This document shows positions 25,431 to 33,390 of a stretch of DNA of 64,000 bases, piece by piece (the first letter of the stretch is position 1; each line of letters starts with the position of its first letter). A program made the translations under genes and the position numbers. The stretch lies in assembly GCF_007860175.1 (NCBI RefSeq), contig NZ_SJPX01000001.1, positions 620,001 to 684,000 on the forward strand, read 5' to 3'. Under the pieces are notes generated by a model. That model saw nothing but the letters and a program-made list of their open reading frames with translations, was not told where the DNA came from and ran no database searches. The stretch is from Rubripirellula reticaptiva (GTDB taxonomy: Bacteria; Planctomycetota; Planctomycetia; Pirellulales; Pirellulaceae).

Positions 25431-26747
25431 ATGTCTTCAGCCGCCAACCCAAAGAAAACCGAAGTCGGCAGCTACTTCATCTCGAACTATCCGCCGTACA
25501 GCCAGTGGAACAAAGATGAATTGCCGCGGGTCCAAGAGGCACTGCACAGCGCACCTCGCGAGGACACACCGCTTGGGTTGTACTTGCACATTCCGTTTTG
25601 CCGCAAACGCTGCAAGTTTTGTTACTTTAAAGTTTTCACCGACGTGAAAGCGGCCGAAGTCCAACGCTATGTCGATGCGTTGTGCAACGAAATTTCGATG
25701 GTCAGCGAACTGGAAGTCATGAAGGGACGGCCGTTTCGGTTTGTCTACTTTGGCGGTGGCACACCAAGCTTTTTGTCGCCAAAGCAACTGACCAAGCTTG
25801 CCGATCGACTGCGCGAACATATCACTTGGGACGGCGCCGAAGAAGTTACTTTCGAATGCGAACCTGGGACTCTAAGCGAAACGAAAGTCAAAACGCTACG
25901 CGACGTGTTGGGCGTGACAAGACTAAGTCTAGGCATTGAAAACTTTGACGACAAAATCCTCGAAGAAAACGGCCGCGCTCACTTGTCCAAGCAAGTCTAC
26001 AACGCGTGGCAGTGGATCACTGACGCCAAGATCCCTAATGTCAACATCGACTTGATCTCGGGCATGGTCGGCGAGACTTGGGACAACTGGAAACAGAACG
26101 TCGTCAAAACGCTGGAACTATCACCCGAAAGCGTCACGATCTACCAAATGGAACTGCCATTCAACACCGTCTACAGCAAAGACATGCTTGGCAACCAAGT
26201 CGAAAGCCCAGTCGCAGATTGGCAAACCAAACGTGACTGGGTCCAGTACGCGTTCGAAGAATTCGGCAAGCATGGCTACAGCGTCAGCAGCGCCTACACG
26301 GTCGTCAAAGATCCATCGAAGGTGAATTTCAGTTACCGTGACAACCTCTGGCAAGGCGCCGACCTGCTGGCCACCGGCATTGCCAGTTTTGGACACGCCA
26401 GTGGTGTGCATTACCAAAATGTTGCCGAGCTTGAGAAATACCTCAGCACGGTCGAGTCGGGGGAACTTCCGCTGGGCCGTGGCTTCGTGCCTACCGAGCA
26501 CCAGAAACTTGTCCGCGAGATGATCCTGTTGCTCAAACGCGGCTATTTGAAAACCGACTACTTCGCGAACAAGTTCGGCGTCGACATCCTGCATCAATGG
26601 CGTGACGTTTGGGACGGCTATGTCAAAGACGAACTGGTCACGATCGATGGCGACGAGATTCGCTTGACGACGGAGGGACTGTTGCGAGTCGATTCGTTGC
26701 TGCCGGCGTTCTTCGAGCCCGAACATCAAGGGGTTCGGTACACTTGA
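25431..26747 (+). CDS. HemN/HemW-like radical SAM enzyme
   Basis: 438-residue radical SAM protein of the coproporphyrinogen-oxidase-like family. The 4Fe-4S motif is LYLHIPFCRKRCKFCYF with C57, C61 and C64 (CxxxCxxC). The extra cysteine of the HemN CxC pattern is absent, as in HemW. Further family signatures are GGGTPSFLSPKQLTKL, FECEPGTLSETKV and SLGIENFDDKILEENGR. Whether it is a heme chaperone, an oxidase or something else cannot be told from sequence. Its stop overlaps the TTG of the GcvH-like gene (TTGA), so the two are translationally coupled. A C-rich tract precedes the start and no strong Shine-Dalgarno is visible. Confidence 0.87.
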   Translation: MSSAANPKKTEVGSYFISNYPPYSQWNKDELPRVQEALHSAPREDTPLGLYLHIPFCRKRCKFCYFKVFTDVKAAEVQRYVDALCNEISMVSELEVMKGRPFRFVYFGGGTPSFLSPKQLTKLADRLREHITWDGAEEVTFECEPGTLSETKVKTLRDVLGVTRLSLGIENFDDKILEENGRAHLSKQVYNAWQWITDAKIPNVNIDLISGMVGETWDNWKQNVVKTLELSPESVTIYQMELPFNTVYSKDMLGNQVESPVADWQTKRDWVQYAFEEFGKHGYSVSSAYTVVKDPSKVNFSYRDNLWQGADLLATGIASFGHASGVHYQNVAELEKYLSTVESGELPLGRGFVPTEHQKLVREMILLLKRGYLKTDYFANKFGVDILHQWRDVWDGYVKDELVTIDGDEIRLTTEGLLRVDSLLPAFFEPEHQGVRYT

Positions 26748-27238
26748 GCGACACGGGTTCCCCGAGTGAAGGCTCGTTTGAATTCGCGATGGGCGAATTC
26801 ACGGCCGAGTTTCCTCGCGATCGACGGTACGCCAAAAACCACATGTGGGCGATGGAAGTCGCGCCAGGACGTTTTCGTTTTGGTTTGACTGCGTATGCTG
26901 TGCGCCTGCTGCAAGACGTCTACTTTCTGGACTGGCTGATCGAACCGTCGGCACCGGTCGCATCGCGTGCCCACATTGGTTCGATCGAGAGCAAGAAAGC
27001 CGAAAGCGATTTGTTTTCACCACTATCAGGCAAGCTGGTTGCGATCAATGAAGCGGCGCTGGCCGATCCATCGGTCATCAACGCGGCTCCCTATGGCGAC
27101 GGTTGGATGATCGAGATCGAAGCCGATGCCAATGCGGATGTCGACCGCACGTTGCTTTCGCCCGATGGTTATGCGACTCATCTCGCCGAAGCTTGGGATG
27201 TCGCCCAGCGGACCATCAAGGGTCAAGCGAACACCTAG
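26744..27238 (+). CDS. GcvH-like lipoyl-carrier protein
   Basis: GcvH-family protein, 164 residues if the TTG at 26744 is used (preceded by AAGGGG, overlapping the radical SAM stop); an ATG at 26789 gives 149. The family core is clear: AKNHMWAMEVAPGRFRFGLT, then the lipoyl loop IGSIESKKAESDLFSPLSG. The lysine K85 aligns with the lipoyl-lysine of GcvH, so lipoylation is plausible. Canonical GcvH shuttles aminomethyl groups in glycine cleavage, but no gcvT or gcvP lies near, so a separate role linked to the radical SAM partner is possible. lipA, 5 kb away, could supply sulfur insertion. It nearly abuts hisI convergently (1-base gap). Confidence 0.85.
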   Translation: MSDTGSPSEGSFEFAMGEFTAEFPRDRRYAKNHMWAMEVAPGRFRFGLTAYAVRLLQDVYFLDWLIEPSAPVASRAHIGSIESKKAESDLFSPLSGKLVAINEAALADPSVINAAPYGDGWMIEIEADANADVDRTLLSPDGYATHLAEAWDVAQRTIKGQANT

Positions 27239-27239
27239 T

Positions 27240-27641
27240 TTATTTTTTTCCATAGACCGATTCAGGATCGACCAAGCGAGTGTCCACGATGGTCGCGTCG
27301 CCTTGCTGATCCACGACACGAAAGAAACAACTCTGGAACCCTTCGTGACAAGCGGCGCCGACTTGCTCGACCTGCAACAAGACGGTGTCGGCATCGCAGT
27401 CAATGCGAATCTCTGTCACACGTTGACGGTGACCGCTGGTTTCGCCCTTACGCCAAAGCTTGCCACGACTGCGGCTAAAATAGACAGCTTGTCCGGTCGA
27501 CAAAGTTTCGTCCCACGCGACCTGGTCCATCCACGCCATCATCAGCACACGTCCACTGGTTGCATCTTGCGCGATCGCAGGCAACACGCCCGTCGTGCCG
27601 TCACACGGTTGGCCCTTGGAAAAGTCGGGGATCAATGCCAT
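27240..27641 (-). CDS. hisI: Phosphoribosyl-AMP cyclohydrolase
   Basis: 133-residue HisI, third step of histidine synthesis, opening the adenine ring of phosphoribosyl-AMP. The family signature [32 protein letters not shown] and the zinc/magnesium ligands in [29 protein letters not shown] are present (three cysteines and two aspartates). It lacks the fused HisE domain. The gene stands alone here, as is common for scattered histidine genes. It starts with ATG and ends 1 base from the GcvH-like gene stop. Confidence 0.95.
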   Translation of the reverse strand: MALIPDFSKGQPCDGTTGVLPAIAQDATSGRVLMMAWMDQVAWDETLSTGQAVYFSRSRGKLWRKGETSGHRQRVTEIRIDCDADTVLLQVEQVGAACHEGFQSCFFRVVDQQGDATIVDTRLVDPESVYGKK

Positions 27642-27819
27642 TGGTTCAATTCAGTCGGTTGCGGTGCATCAGTTCAAATCTGCACACCATTGTAAGTCCA
27701 ATCGTTACCAACGGAACGACTAGGACAAACCAAAATCGGCGCGCGGAGGTCAAGTTTGTCGCCGCGTTGCGACGATGGTTTGAAAGATCTATCTCGATCT
27801 CCCGCCAGAGCACGCCTTC

Positions 27820-28410
27820 ATGACGCCACCTAACAAACTTTCGATCGTGCTGCCGGTACGAAACGGGCAAGATCGTATCGAACGGCGTCTCGAAAAAGTC
27901 CTGGTCGCCCTGGCGGAACTAGGTATTGGCGGCGCCGAAATCGTGATCGTCGACGATGGCAGCAGCGACGCAACGCCGAGAATCCTTGACCAACTGTGCA
28001 CCCGATTCTCGCGAGTTCGAGTACTGCGACATTCTCGTCCGCGAGGAATGGAAGCAGCCGGGCAAACGGGTCTTGAACGATCGACCGGCGACTTAATTTT
28101 CATCCAAGAAGCGGATGAAGACCTGCGACTCGAGGACCTGCGGCGATTGTTGAAAATGAGCGAAGACTTGACCGTGGTCGCTGCCCGTGCGGAAAGCTCA
28201 ACGCGGCCAGCATCCCCCGAATTGCTTCGCCGACTTCGAGCTTTTGGAACCAACGCGGATCGCCAAGTCATCGCACGGTCCGATCCAGGACACCAGCAAA
28301 GCCTGCAAATGGTACGCCGCCCGCACCTGCAAACCCTGGCCGGCCCAAAAGGTGATCGCTATCGCCTGGAAAGTAGCACCAGCCAATCGGTGGCAATCGA
28401 AACGGCCTAA
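27820..28410 (+). CDS. Short family-2 glycosyltransferase-like protein
   Basis: 196 residues from an ATG. The N-terminal two thirds match the GT2 (GT-A) fold: LSIVLPVRNGQDRIE, AEIVIVDDGSSDATPRIL, GMEAAGQTGLERSTGDLIFI, then QEADEDLRLEDL where a DxD-like acidic motif is expected. The acceptor-binding half and any membrane segment are missing, so the protein is about half the usual length and may be an incomplete or regulatory version. The C-terminal 40 residues are polar and unmatched. The donor sugar is unknown. Confidence 0.75.
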   Translation: MTPPNKLSIVLPVRNGQDRIERRLEKVLVALAELGIGGAEIVIVDDGSSDATPRILDQLCTRFSRVRVLRHSRPRGMEAAGQTGLERSTGDLIFIQEADEDLRLEDLRRLLKMSEDLTVVAARAESSTRPASPELLRRLRAFGTNADRQVIARSDPGHQQSLQMVRRPHLQTLAGPKGDRYRLESSTSQSVAIETA

Positions 28411-28439
28411 TTCTTTCGACTCGCCCCCGGACGGTCGGG

Positions 28440-28445
28440 TACAAT
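28440..28445 (+). promoter_or_regulatory. Candidate -10 box (TACAAT) for the DUF3500 gene
   Basis: TACAAT lies 50 bases before the ATG at 28495, in the 84-base gap after the glycosyltransferase gene. No convincing -35 hexamer is visible. Confidence 0.35.
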
Positions 28446-28494
28446 TCTTCGATGGAGCGCTATCCACCCCACCCCATCGTAGGATTTCTTGGCT

Positions 28495-29526
28495 ATGAGT
28501 CAGTCACCATCTATCAACCGTCGCACGTTTCTTGAAAACACTGCCGCGTCTCTCGCCGCCGGTACTGTTCTCGGCAGCGGCCTAACAAACCTGCCACTGC
28601 GGGCCGACGCGGCGACGACATCAACGAGCGCTGAAACGCTGGTCGGCCAGCTTTTCCAAACGCTTGACGCGAAACAGAAAAAAGAAGTCTGTTTCGATTG
28701 GAACCACGTCGACAAGAAGCGAGGCTTGCTAAGAACCTTCGTCGCCAACAACTGGAATATCACCGAACCGGAAATCAACGACGACTTCTACAGCGACCAG
28801 CAACGCGACTTGATCGAACAAGTTTTTAAGTCAATCATTCACCCTGATTGGCACGACCGCTACTATCAACAACTCAACGACGACGCGGGCGGTTTTGGCA
28901 ACGAACAATCGATTGCGATTTTCGGCAAACCAAGTCCCGATGGATCAGGTGAAAAGTTCGAGATGGTCATCACCGGTCGCCACATGACGATTCGGTGCGA
29001 TGGAAACTCGGCTGACCACGTTGCGTTTGGCGGTCCAGTGTTCTACGGACACGCTCCCGAATTCGACGAAAACCCGAACCACACCGACAATGTGTTTTGG
29101 CACCAAGCGGTCGCTGCAAACGACTTGTACAAGATGCTTGACGGCCGGCAACAAAAGCAATCACAGGTCGCCAAGACGCCGCGCGAACAGGCAGTCGAAT
29201 TCCGTGGTAAGAGCAGTGACATCACGGGACTGCCGGTCACAGAGATGTCGTCCGACCAACGCGAAAACTTGCAAAAGGTTCTCGCCACGATGGTCGAAAT
29301 GTATCGTCCATCGGATCAAGACGAAGCGATGCAGTGTTTAAAGACGCAAGGCGGCTTGGATGCATGCAAGCTTTCGTTCTATACCGACAACGACCTCGGC
29401 AAAGACGGCGTCTGGGACAACTGGCGTCTCGAAGGCCCATCGTTCGTGTGGCATTACCGTGGTGCACCGCACGTCCACGTCTGGGTCAACATCGCCGATT
29501 CGGCGGACGTGGTTACGAATGTGTAG
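28495..29526 (+). CDS. Tat-exported DUF3500 protein
   Basis: 343 residues from the ATG at 28495 (a TTG at 28489 is in frame but weaker). The N-terminus carries a twin-arginine motif (INRRTFLENTAASLAAGTVL), so it is folded before export. The mature part follows the DUF3500 pattern: a segment around VCFDWNHVDKKRG, then ITGRHMTIRCDGNSADHVAFGGPVFYGH, and the end DNLG-type FVWHYRGAPHVHVWVNI. Several conserved His and Asp residues hint at a metal-dependent enzyme, but the function of the family is not known. A hairpin terminator follows at 29579-29610. Confidence 0.88.
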   Translation: MSQSPSINRRTFLENTAASLAAGTVLGSGLTNLPLRADAATTSTSAETLVGQLFQTLDAKQKKEVCFDWNHVDKKRGLLRTFVANNWNITEPEINDDFYSDQQRDLIEQVFKSIIHPDWHDRYYQQLNDDAGGFGNEQSIAIFGKPSPDGSGEKFEMVITGRHMTIRCDGNSADHVAFGGPVFYGHAPEFDENPNHTDNVFWHQAVAANDLYKMLDGRQQKQSQVAKTPREQAVEFRGKSSDITGLPVTEMSSDQRENLQKVLATMVEMYRPSDQDEAMQCLKTQGGLDACKLSFYTDNDLGKDGVWDNWRLEGPSFVWHYRGAPHVHVWVNIADSADVVTNV

Positions 29527-29578
29527 TGACCAGGCCCTTCGCTAAACGCTGCCGATAACTAATCGCCGTCAAAGAAAT

Positions 29579-29610
29579 GTGGCGTCGCAAGAAACCGCGG
29601 CGCCACTTTT
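29579..29610 (+). terminator. Intrinsic terminator after the DUF3500 gene
   Basis: GTGGCGTCGC, 8-base loop, GCGGCGCCAC, then TTTT. The stem is 10 bp with one G-U pair. It lies 53 bases after the DUF3500 stop and before the convergent ABC permease. Confidence 0.8.
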
Positions 29611-29652
29611 GTTGCGTGAGGAGAGGAAAGGATCGCTTGCGCGAGCGATAGG

Positions 29653-31047
29653 CTACGCCGACAAGTTACTTCCCACATCGGTACGATACGCCGACCATGC
29701 GGGCAGCAGTGCAGCGAACAATGCCAGACCGATCACGACTGGCAAGATATAAAGCTCATATCCGCTGGTGCTAAAGAAGCCAACTTGAATGCCGGTTTGA
29801 TCTTCGATCCGGCCACTGGCCATTGCGATGGCCGCATGAGCAAACACCCAGCCCAAGATGCCGCCGATCACCGCAACGATCAAGCTTTCGGCAACGATGA
29901 TCGCTGTCACGGTTTCGCGCCGTGCACCGAGAGCCCGCATCACCGCAATATCTCGGCGACGGTCGTTCATCGAATTGTAGATCGCCACCAGCACACCCAC
30001 CGCTGCTACGAAACACGTGATCAACGTGATCGCCAACATCGCTGACATCAACGGCCCCACGATCAAGTTCATCAACTTATTGATCTCGCCCACTGGCGCG
30101 GCCGCCTGACTTCGGATGCCTTCGTTGATCGCATTTTGCATTCCCGGTGCAAACATGACATTGCCGTTGCGAACCAAGATCGACGTGACCTCACGCTGAG
30201 GAATTGACAGTAGCTTGAACTCCCCCGGATTGGTCGCGGGAACAGCATCAGCAACCGCATCTGCGTCCAATTCTCCTGCGTCCGCCTCTTCTTCGCTTGC
30301 TTCAATCGGCTTGGCGTGACCGTCCATCAGGTAAAAACCTTCCAGATTGACGAATGCCGCGCGATCGTTCGGGGTGCCGGTCGAATCCATAACGCCGACG
30401 ATTGTGAAGCCGAGATCATGACCGTGACCGGTCGGATCGCCGTGAGTCGGGTTGAAGGTATCACCAACGCCAACGTTCATATCCTTGGCAACACGAGCAC
30501 CGACGACGGCTTCGAAGTAACCGTATTCGTCGGAGTAATCTTTCAGCGCCCGCCCATCGCGAAACGTGAACTCTTGATCAAGGTTTTCACCATGACGCAG
30601 CTTTTCAAAGAACTCTGGCGTCGTTCCCACGACCCGAAATTCGCCAAAGTAATCACCCAAGGCCAACGGAATCGCAAACCCACCGGAAACGAACGGTGCA
30701 TATCGACCGCCGCGATCGGCCAATGCCGGATCACCGCCAAATTTCTCGACCATCGACGCGCGAGTCTCTTGGTCAAAGAACTCCATGTACTCGGTGTACG
30801 GCAGATTCTCGATCGGTTGGCTCAAGTAGAAGACACTGTTGAGCGTCAATTGAAGCGGGCTGCCCTTTGGTCCGACCACCAAGTTGTAGCCAACGTACGA
30901 GTTGCGAGTGAACGCCTCGTGGATGACGCCGTAGATCGACAACACCAACACGACCAACCCGACGCCTAGCGCCAGCGACAAAGTCGTCAGCACACTCGAC
31001 AACGATCGATGCCAAAAATTTCGCCAAGCAATTTGAAAAAGTGACAT
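29653..31047 (-). CDS. FtsX/MacB-type ABC transporter permease
   Basis: 464-residue inner-membrane permease of the LolE/MacB type. One membrane helix is near residues 19-45, a large periplasmic domain follows, and three helices come near the C-terminus (about 340-460), the FtsX pattern with AVMRALGARRETVTAIIVAESLIV as the cytoplasmic loop. The periplasmic part contains an acidic insert (EASEEEADAGELDADAV). It pairs with the ATPase gene directly upstream (4-base gap). In other bacteria such systems move lipoproteins or peptides; the cargo is unknown here. Confidence 0.9.
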   Translation of the reverse strand: MSLFQIAWRNFWHRSLSSVLTTLSLALGVGLVVLVLSIYGVIHEAFTRNSYVGYNLVVGPKGSPLQLTLNSVFYLSQPIENLPYTEYMEFFDQETRASMVEKFGGDPALADRGGRYAPFVSGGFAIPLALGDYFGEFRVVGTTPEFFEKLRHGENLDQEFTFRDGRALKDYSDEYGYFEAVVGARVAKDMNVGVGDTFNPTHGDPTGHGHDLGFTIVGVMDSTGTPNDRAAFVNLEGFYLMDGHAKPIEASEEEADAGELDADAVADAVPATNPGEFKLLSIPQREVTSILVRNGNVMFAPGMQNAINEGIRSQAAAPVGEINKLMNLIVGPLMSAMLAITLITCFVAAVGVLVAIYNSMNDRRRDIAVMRALGARRETVTAIIVAESLIVAVIGGILGWVFAHAAIAMASGRIEDQTGIQVGFFSTSGYELYILPVVIGLALFAALLPAWSAYRTDVGSNLSA

Positions 31048-31050
31048 AGG

Positions 31051-31734
31051 TTAAACAGACGGTGCGAATGCGCGATTGATATTTTCGAGTCGCTCGATGC
31101 GGTCGAACTTTGATGCGATGTCCATGTCGTGCGTGACCATCAACATCGCCACGTTTTCGCCGCGGCATGACGAGCGAATCAACTCTAAAACACTTTCGGC
31201 GCTAACAGGATCCACGTTGGCCGTCGGTTCGTCAGCCAACAATAGCCGCGGCCGACCAGCCAGTGACCGGGCGATCGCAACACGCTGTTGCTGCCCGACG
31301 CTTAGTTGGTTCGGACGATAGTTGGCACGGTCTGCCAACCCAACCTTGTCGAGCAAGTCTTTTGCTCGAGCCGTATCGTGTCCGCCACGCCCAAATGTCA
31401 TTCCAAGCTTGACGTTTTCAAGCGCCGTGAACGCCGGCAACAAATTGAAGGTTTGAAAGACATAACCAATCGTCGAAGCGCGAAAGAGGTCGCGTCCTTG
31501 TTCGCTCAGCCGCGTCAGTTCAGTACCGGCCAACTTGATCGATCCGGAATCCGGCGTCAACAATCCGGCGATCAAGTGCAACAGCGTCGTCTTGCCGCCG
31601 CCACTGGTCCCGACCAACGCGACCTGTTCGCCTTCGGCAAGACTTAGCTTTGGCACATCCAGCACCGTCAGCCGACCGCCGCCCGGTTGCGGGAACGACT
31701 TCACCGCGTCAGTGATCTCTAACAGATTGCTCAT
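31051..31734 (-). CDS. LolD/MacB-type ABC transporter ATPase
   Basis: 227-residue ATPase. Walker A is GTSGGGKT (42-49), the ABC signature is LSVGQ (144-148), and Walker B is LLLADEP (164-170). It has the short length and layout of LolD, FtsE and MacB-type subunits that work with FtsX-like permeases. Its ATG overlaps the smpB stop by 4 bases (ATGA) and its stop is 3 bases from the permease gene, so smpB, this gene and the permease form one transcript. Confidence 0.94.
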   Translation of the reverse strand: MSNLLEITDAVKSFPQPGGGRLTVLDVPKLSLAEGEQVALVGTSGGGKTTLLHLIAGLLTPDSGSIKLAGTELTRLSEQGRDLFRASTIGYVFQTFNLLPAFTALENVKLGMTFGRGGHDTARAKDLLDKVGLADRANYRPNQLSVGQQQRVAIARSLAGRPRLLLADEPTANVDPVSAESVLELIRSSCRGENVAMLMVTHDMDIASKFDRIERLENINRAFAPSV

Positions 31735-32246
31735 CGGCGTCTCATTGCGCGTTGCAGGCCACGGTCGGTTTCACGTTTCTTGATCGTTTCGCGTTTGTCG
31801 TGCAGCTTCTTGCCCTTGACCAACCCCATCACGCATTTGGCGATGCCGCGTTCGTTGAAATAGACACGCAGCGGAATCAAGGTCAGGCCGCGCTCATGGG
31901 CCTTTCCGGCAAAGCTGTCGTACTCGCGAGCATGAACAAGCAGCTTTCGAGGTCGCCGCGGATCGTGGTTCCACATCCCTGCGTTACGGTAGTGGGCAAT
32001 GTCCGCACCGATCAGCCACAGTTCGTTATTGCGAACGCGAATGTAGGCTTCGTCGATCGAAAGCTTGCCGTCTCGCATCGACTTGACCTCGCTGCCCATC
32101 AACATCATGCCACATTCCACCGAATCTACGATCTCGTAGCGGTGCTTGGCTTTGCGGTTGTCGGACACGAGCTTGAACCCGGGTTCGGCCTTTTTTTTGC
32201 CGCCCCCCGCTTTGCTAGTCGATGTGGTCTTATTCTTTTTAGGCAT
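31731..32246 (-). CDS. smpB: SsrA-binding protein SmpB
   Basis: 171 residues from the ATG at 32246, chosen over an upstream start because the family begins shortly after (a Lys-rich N-terminus precedes FKLVSDNRKAKHRYEIVD). Family signatures are GMMLMGSEVKSMRDGKLSIDEAY, LIGADIAHYRNAGMWNHDPRRPRKLL and the end KGKKLHDKRETIKKRETDR. It binds tmRNA in trans-translation to rescue stalled ribosomes. No tmRNA gene is seen in this window. It is the first gene of the smpB-ABC unit and is divergent from lipA. Confidence 0.96.
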   Translation of the reverse strand: MPKKNKTTSTSKAGGGKKKAEPGFKLVSDNRKAKHRYEIVDSVECGMMLMGSEVKSMRDGKLSIDEAYIRVRNNELWLIGADIAHYRNAGMWNHDPRRPRKLLVHAREYDSFAGKAHERGLTLIPLRVYFNERGIAKCVMGLVKGKKLHDKRETIKKRETDRGLQRAMRRR

Positions 32247-32366
32247 AGCGTTGCGATTGTAGAGGCCGAAGGTGTTTTTAACCACAACGAGTGCAGCCGC
32301 AACGACTCAACCGAGACGATCGGGCCGAAAGTCGAGCGTCGCCTCTTTACGAACGGACATTCGCAC

Positions 32367-32372
32367 TACAAT
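32367..32372 (+). promoter_or_regulatory. Candidate -10 box (TACAAT) for lipA
   Basis: TACAAT lies 64 bases before the lipA ATG in the divergent gap from smpB. A weak TCTTTA is found at the -35 position. The call is based on place and sequence only. Confidence 0.35.
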
Positions 32373-32435
32373 GCGTTCGGTAGACCGGTTTGGTTCATTC
32401 TCGCCCGCACGTTTCCACTCATTTGTCGTCTTTCC

Positions 32436-33359
32436 ATGGCCTTTCGCTTACCCGTCATCGCCGAACCCGAAATGCCCGAAGGCGCCCAAACGAGCGCGAC
32501 TGGGCGGTTGCCCCGTTGGCTCAAACGGCCGATTCCCAAGAGCAACGCCAACCACATGACGTCAGAATTGCTGACGGAATTAAAGCTGGAAACTGTCTGC
32601 GAGAACGCTAAGTGCCCCAATCGGATGGAATGCTACAGCCAGCAGACCGCCACCTTCATGATTTTGGGTAACGTTTGTACCCGTCCCTGTGGGTTCTGCT
32701 CGGTCATGCGTGGACGACCGCCGCAGTTGCCCGAGGCGGATGAACCGGCTCGGGTCGCCGAAGCTGCCTCGCGACTGGGCCTAAAACACGTTGTCATCAC
32801 CAGCGTGACTCGCGACGACCTACCCGACGGAGGTGCCCAGCACTTTGCCGACTGTATCGTTGCCGTCCGCGAGCGAACGGGCGCATCGACCGAAGTCCTG
32901 ACTCCAGACTTTGTTCACTGCAAAGACGCTCTGAAAATCGTCATCGACGCGGCTCCGGACGTGTTCAACCACAATATGGAAACCGTCCCGCGACTCTACC
33001 GCCGTGTCCGTGGCCCCAAGAGCGATTACCGCTGGACGCTGGACATGATGAAACAAGTCAAGAAATACAATCCAAACGTGAAAACCAAAAGCGGCCTGAT
33101 GCTGGGACTCGGCGAGGAACGCGGTGAACTGCTTGAGGCACTGGCTGATCTTCGCGAGCACGACGTTGATTTCTTGACGCTTGGCCAGTACCTGCAGCCC
33201 GGCGAAAAGTACTTGCCCGTTGTGCGGTTCGTTCCGCCCGAAGAGTTTGACGAAATCGGCGAACTCGCCAAAGCCATGGGATTCAAAAAGGTCGCCAGTG
33301 GCCCATTCGTGCGAAGCAGCTACCACGCACGAGACATGGCCGAAACAGACATCTCGTAG
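32436..33359 (+). CDS. lipA: Lipoyl synthase
   Basis: 307-residue radical SAM enzyme that inserts two sulfurs into octanoyl-carrier proteins. The auxiliary cluster cysteines are C55, C60 and C66 (CENAKCPNRMEC), and the radical SAM cysteines are C81, C85 and C88 in CTRPCGFCSV. Other signatures are VVITSVTRDDLPDGGAQHFA, VFNHNMETVPRLYRRVRG and KTKSGLMLGLGE. The C-terminus ends in RSSYHARDM with the conserved RSSYHA arginine-serine. An ATG start was chosen; the open frame extends far upstream without coding content. No lipB lies next to it. Confidence 0.97.
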   Translation: MAFRLPVIAEPEMPEGAQTSATGRLPRWLKRPIPKSNANHMTSELLTELKLETVCENAKCPNRMECYSQQTATFMILGNVCTRPCGFCSVMRGRPPQLPEADEPARVAEAASRLGLKHVVITSVTRDDLPDGGAQHFADCIVAVRERTGASTEVLTPDFVHCKDALKIVIDAAPDVFNHNMETVPRLYRRVRGPKSDYRWTLDMMKQVKKYNPNVKTKSGLMLGLGEERGELLEALADLREHDVDFLTLGQYLQPGEKYLPVVRFVPPEEFDEIGELAKAMGFKKVASGPFVRSSYHARDMAETDIS

Positions 33360-33390
33360 CGAAAAGTCGTCAAGGGCTTGTCGAGTTCTG

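Noticed and set aside
29629-29655. ATCGCTTGCGCGAGCGAT hairpin near the ABC permease stop
   Set aside because: A possible terminator for the minus strand, but it has no T-run and overlaps the permease end region.
31752-32435. Long in-frame extension upstream of lipA across smpB
   Set aside because: It is antisense to smpB; the lipA family sequence begins after the ATG at 32436.
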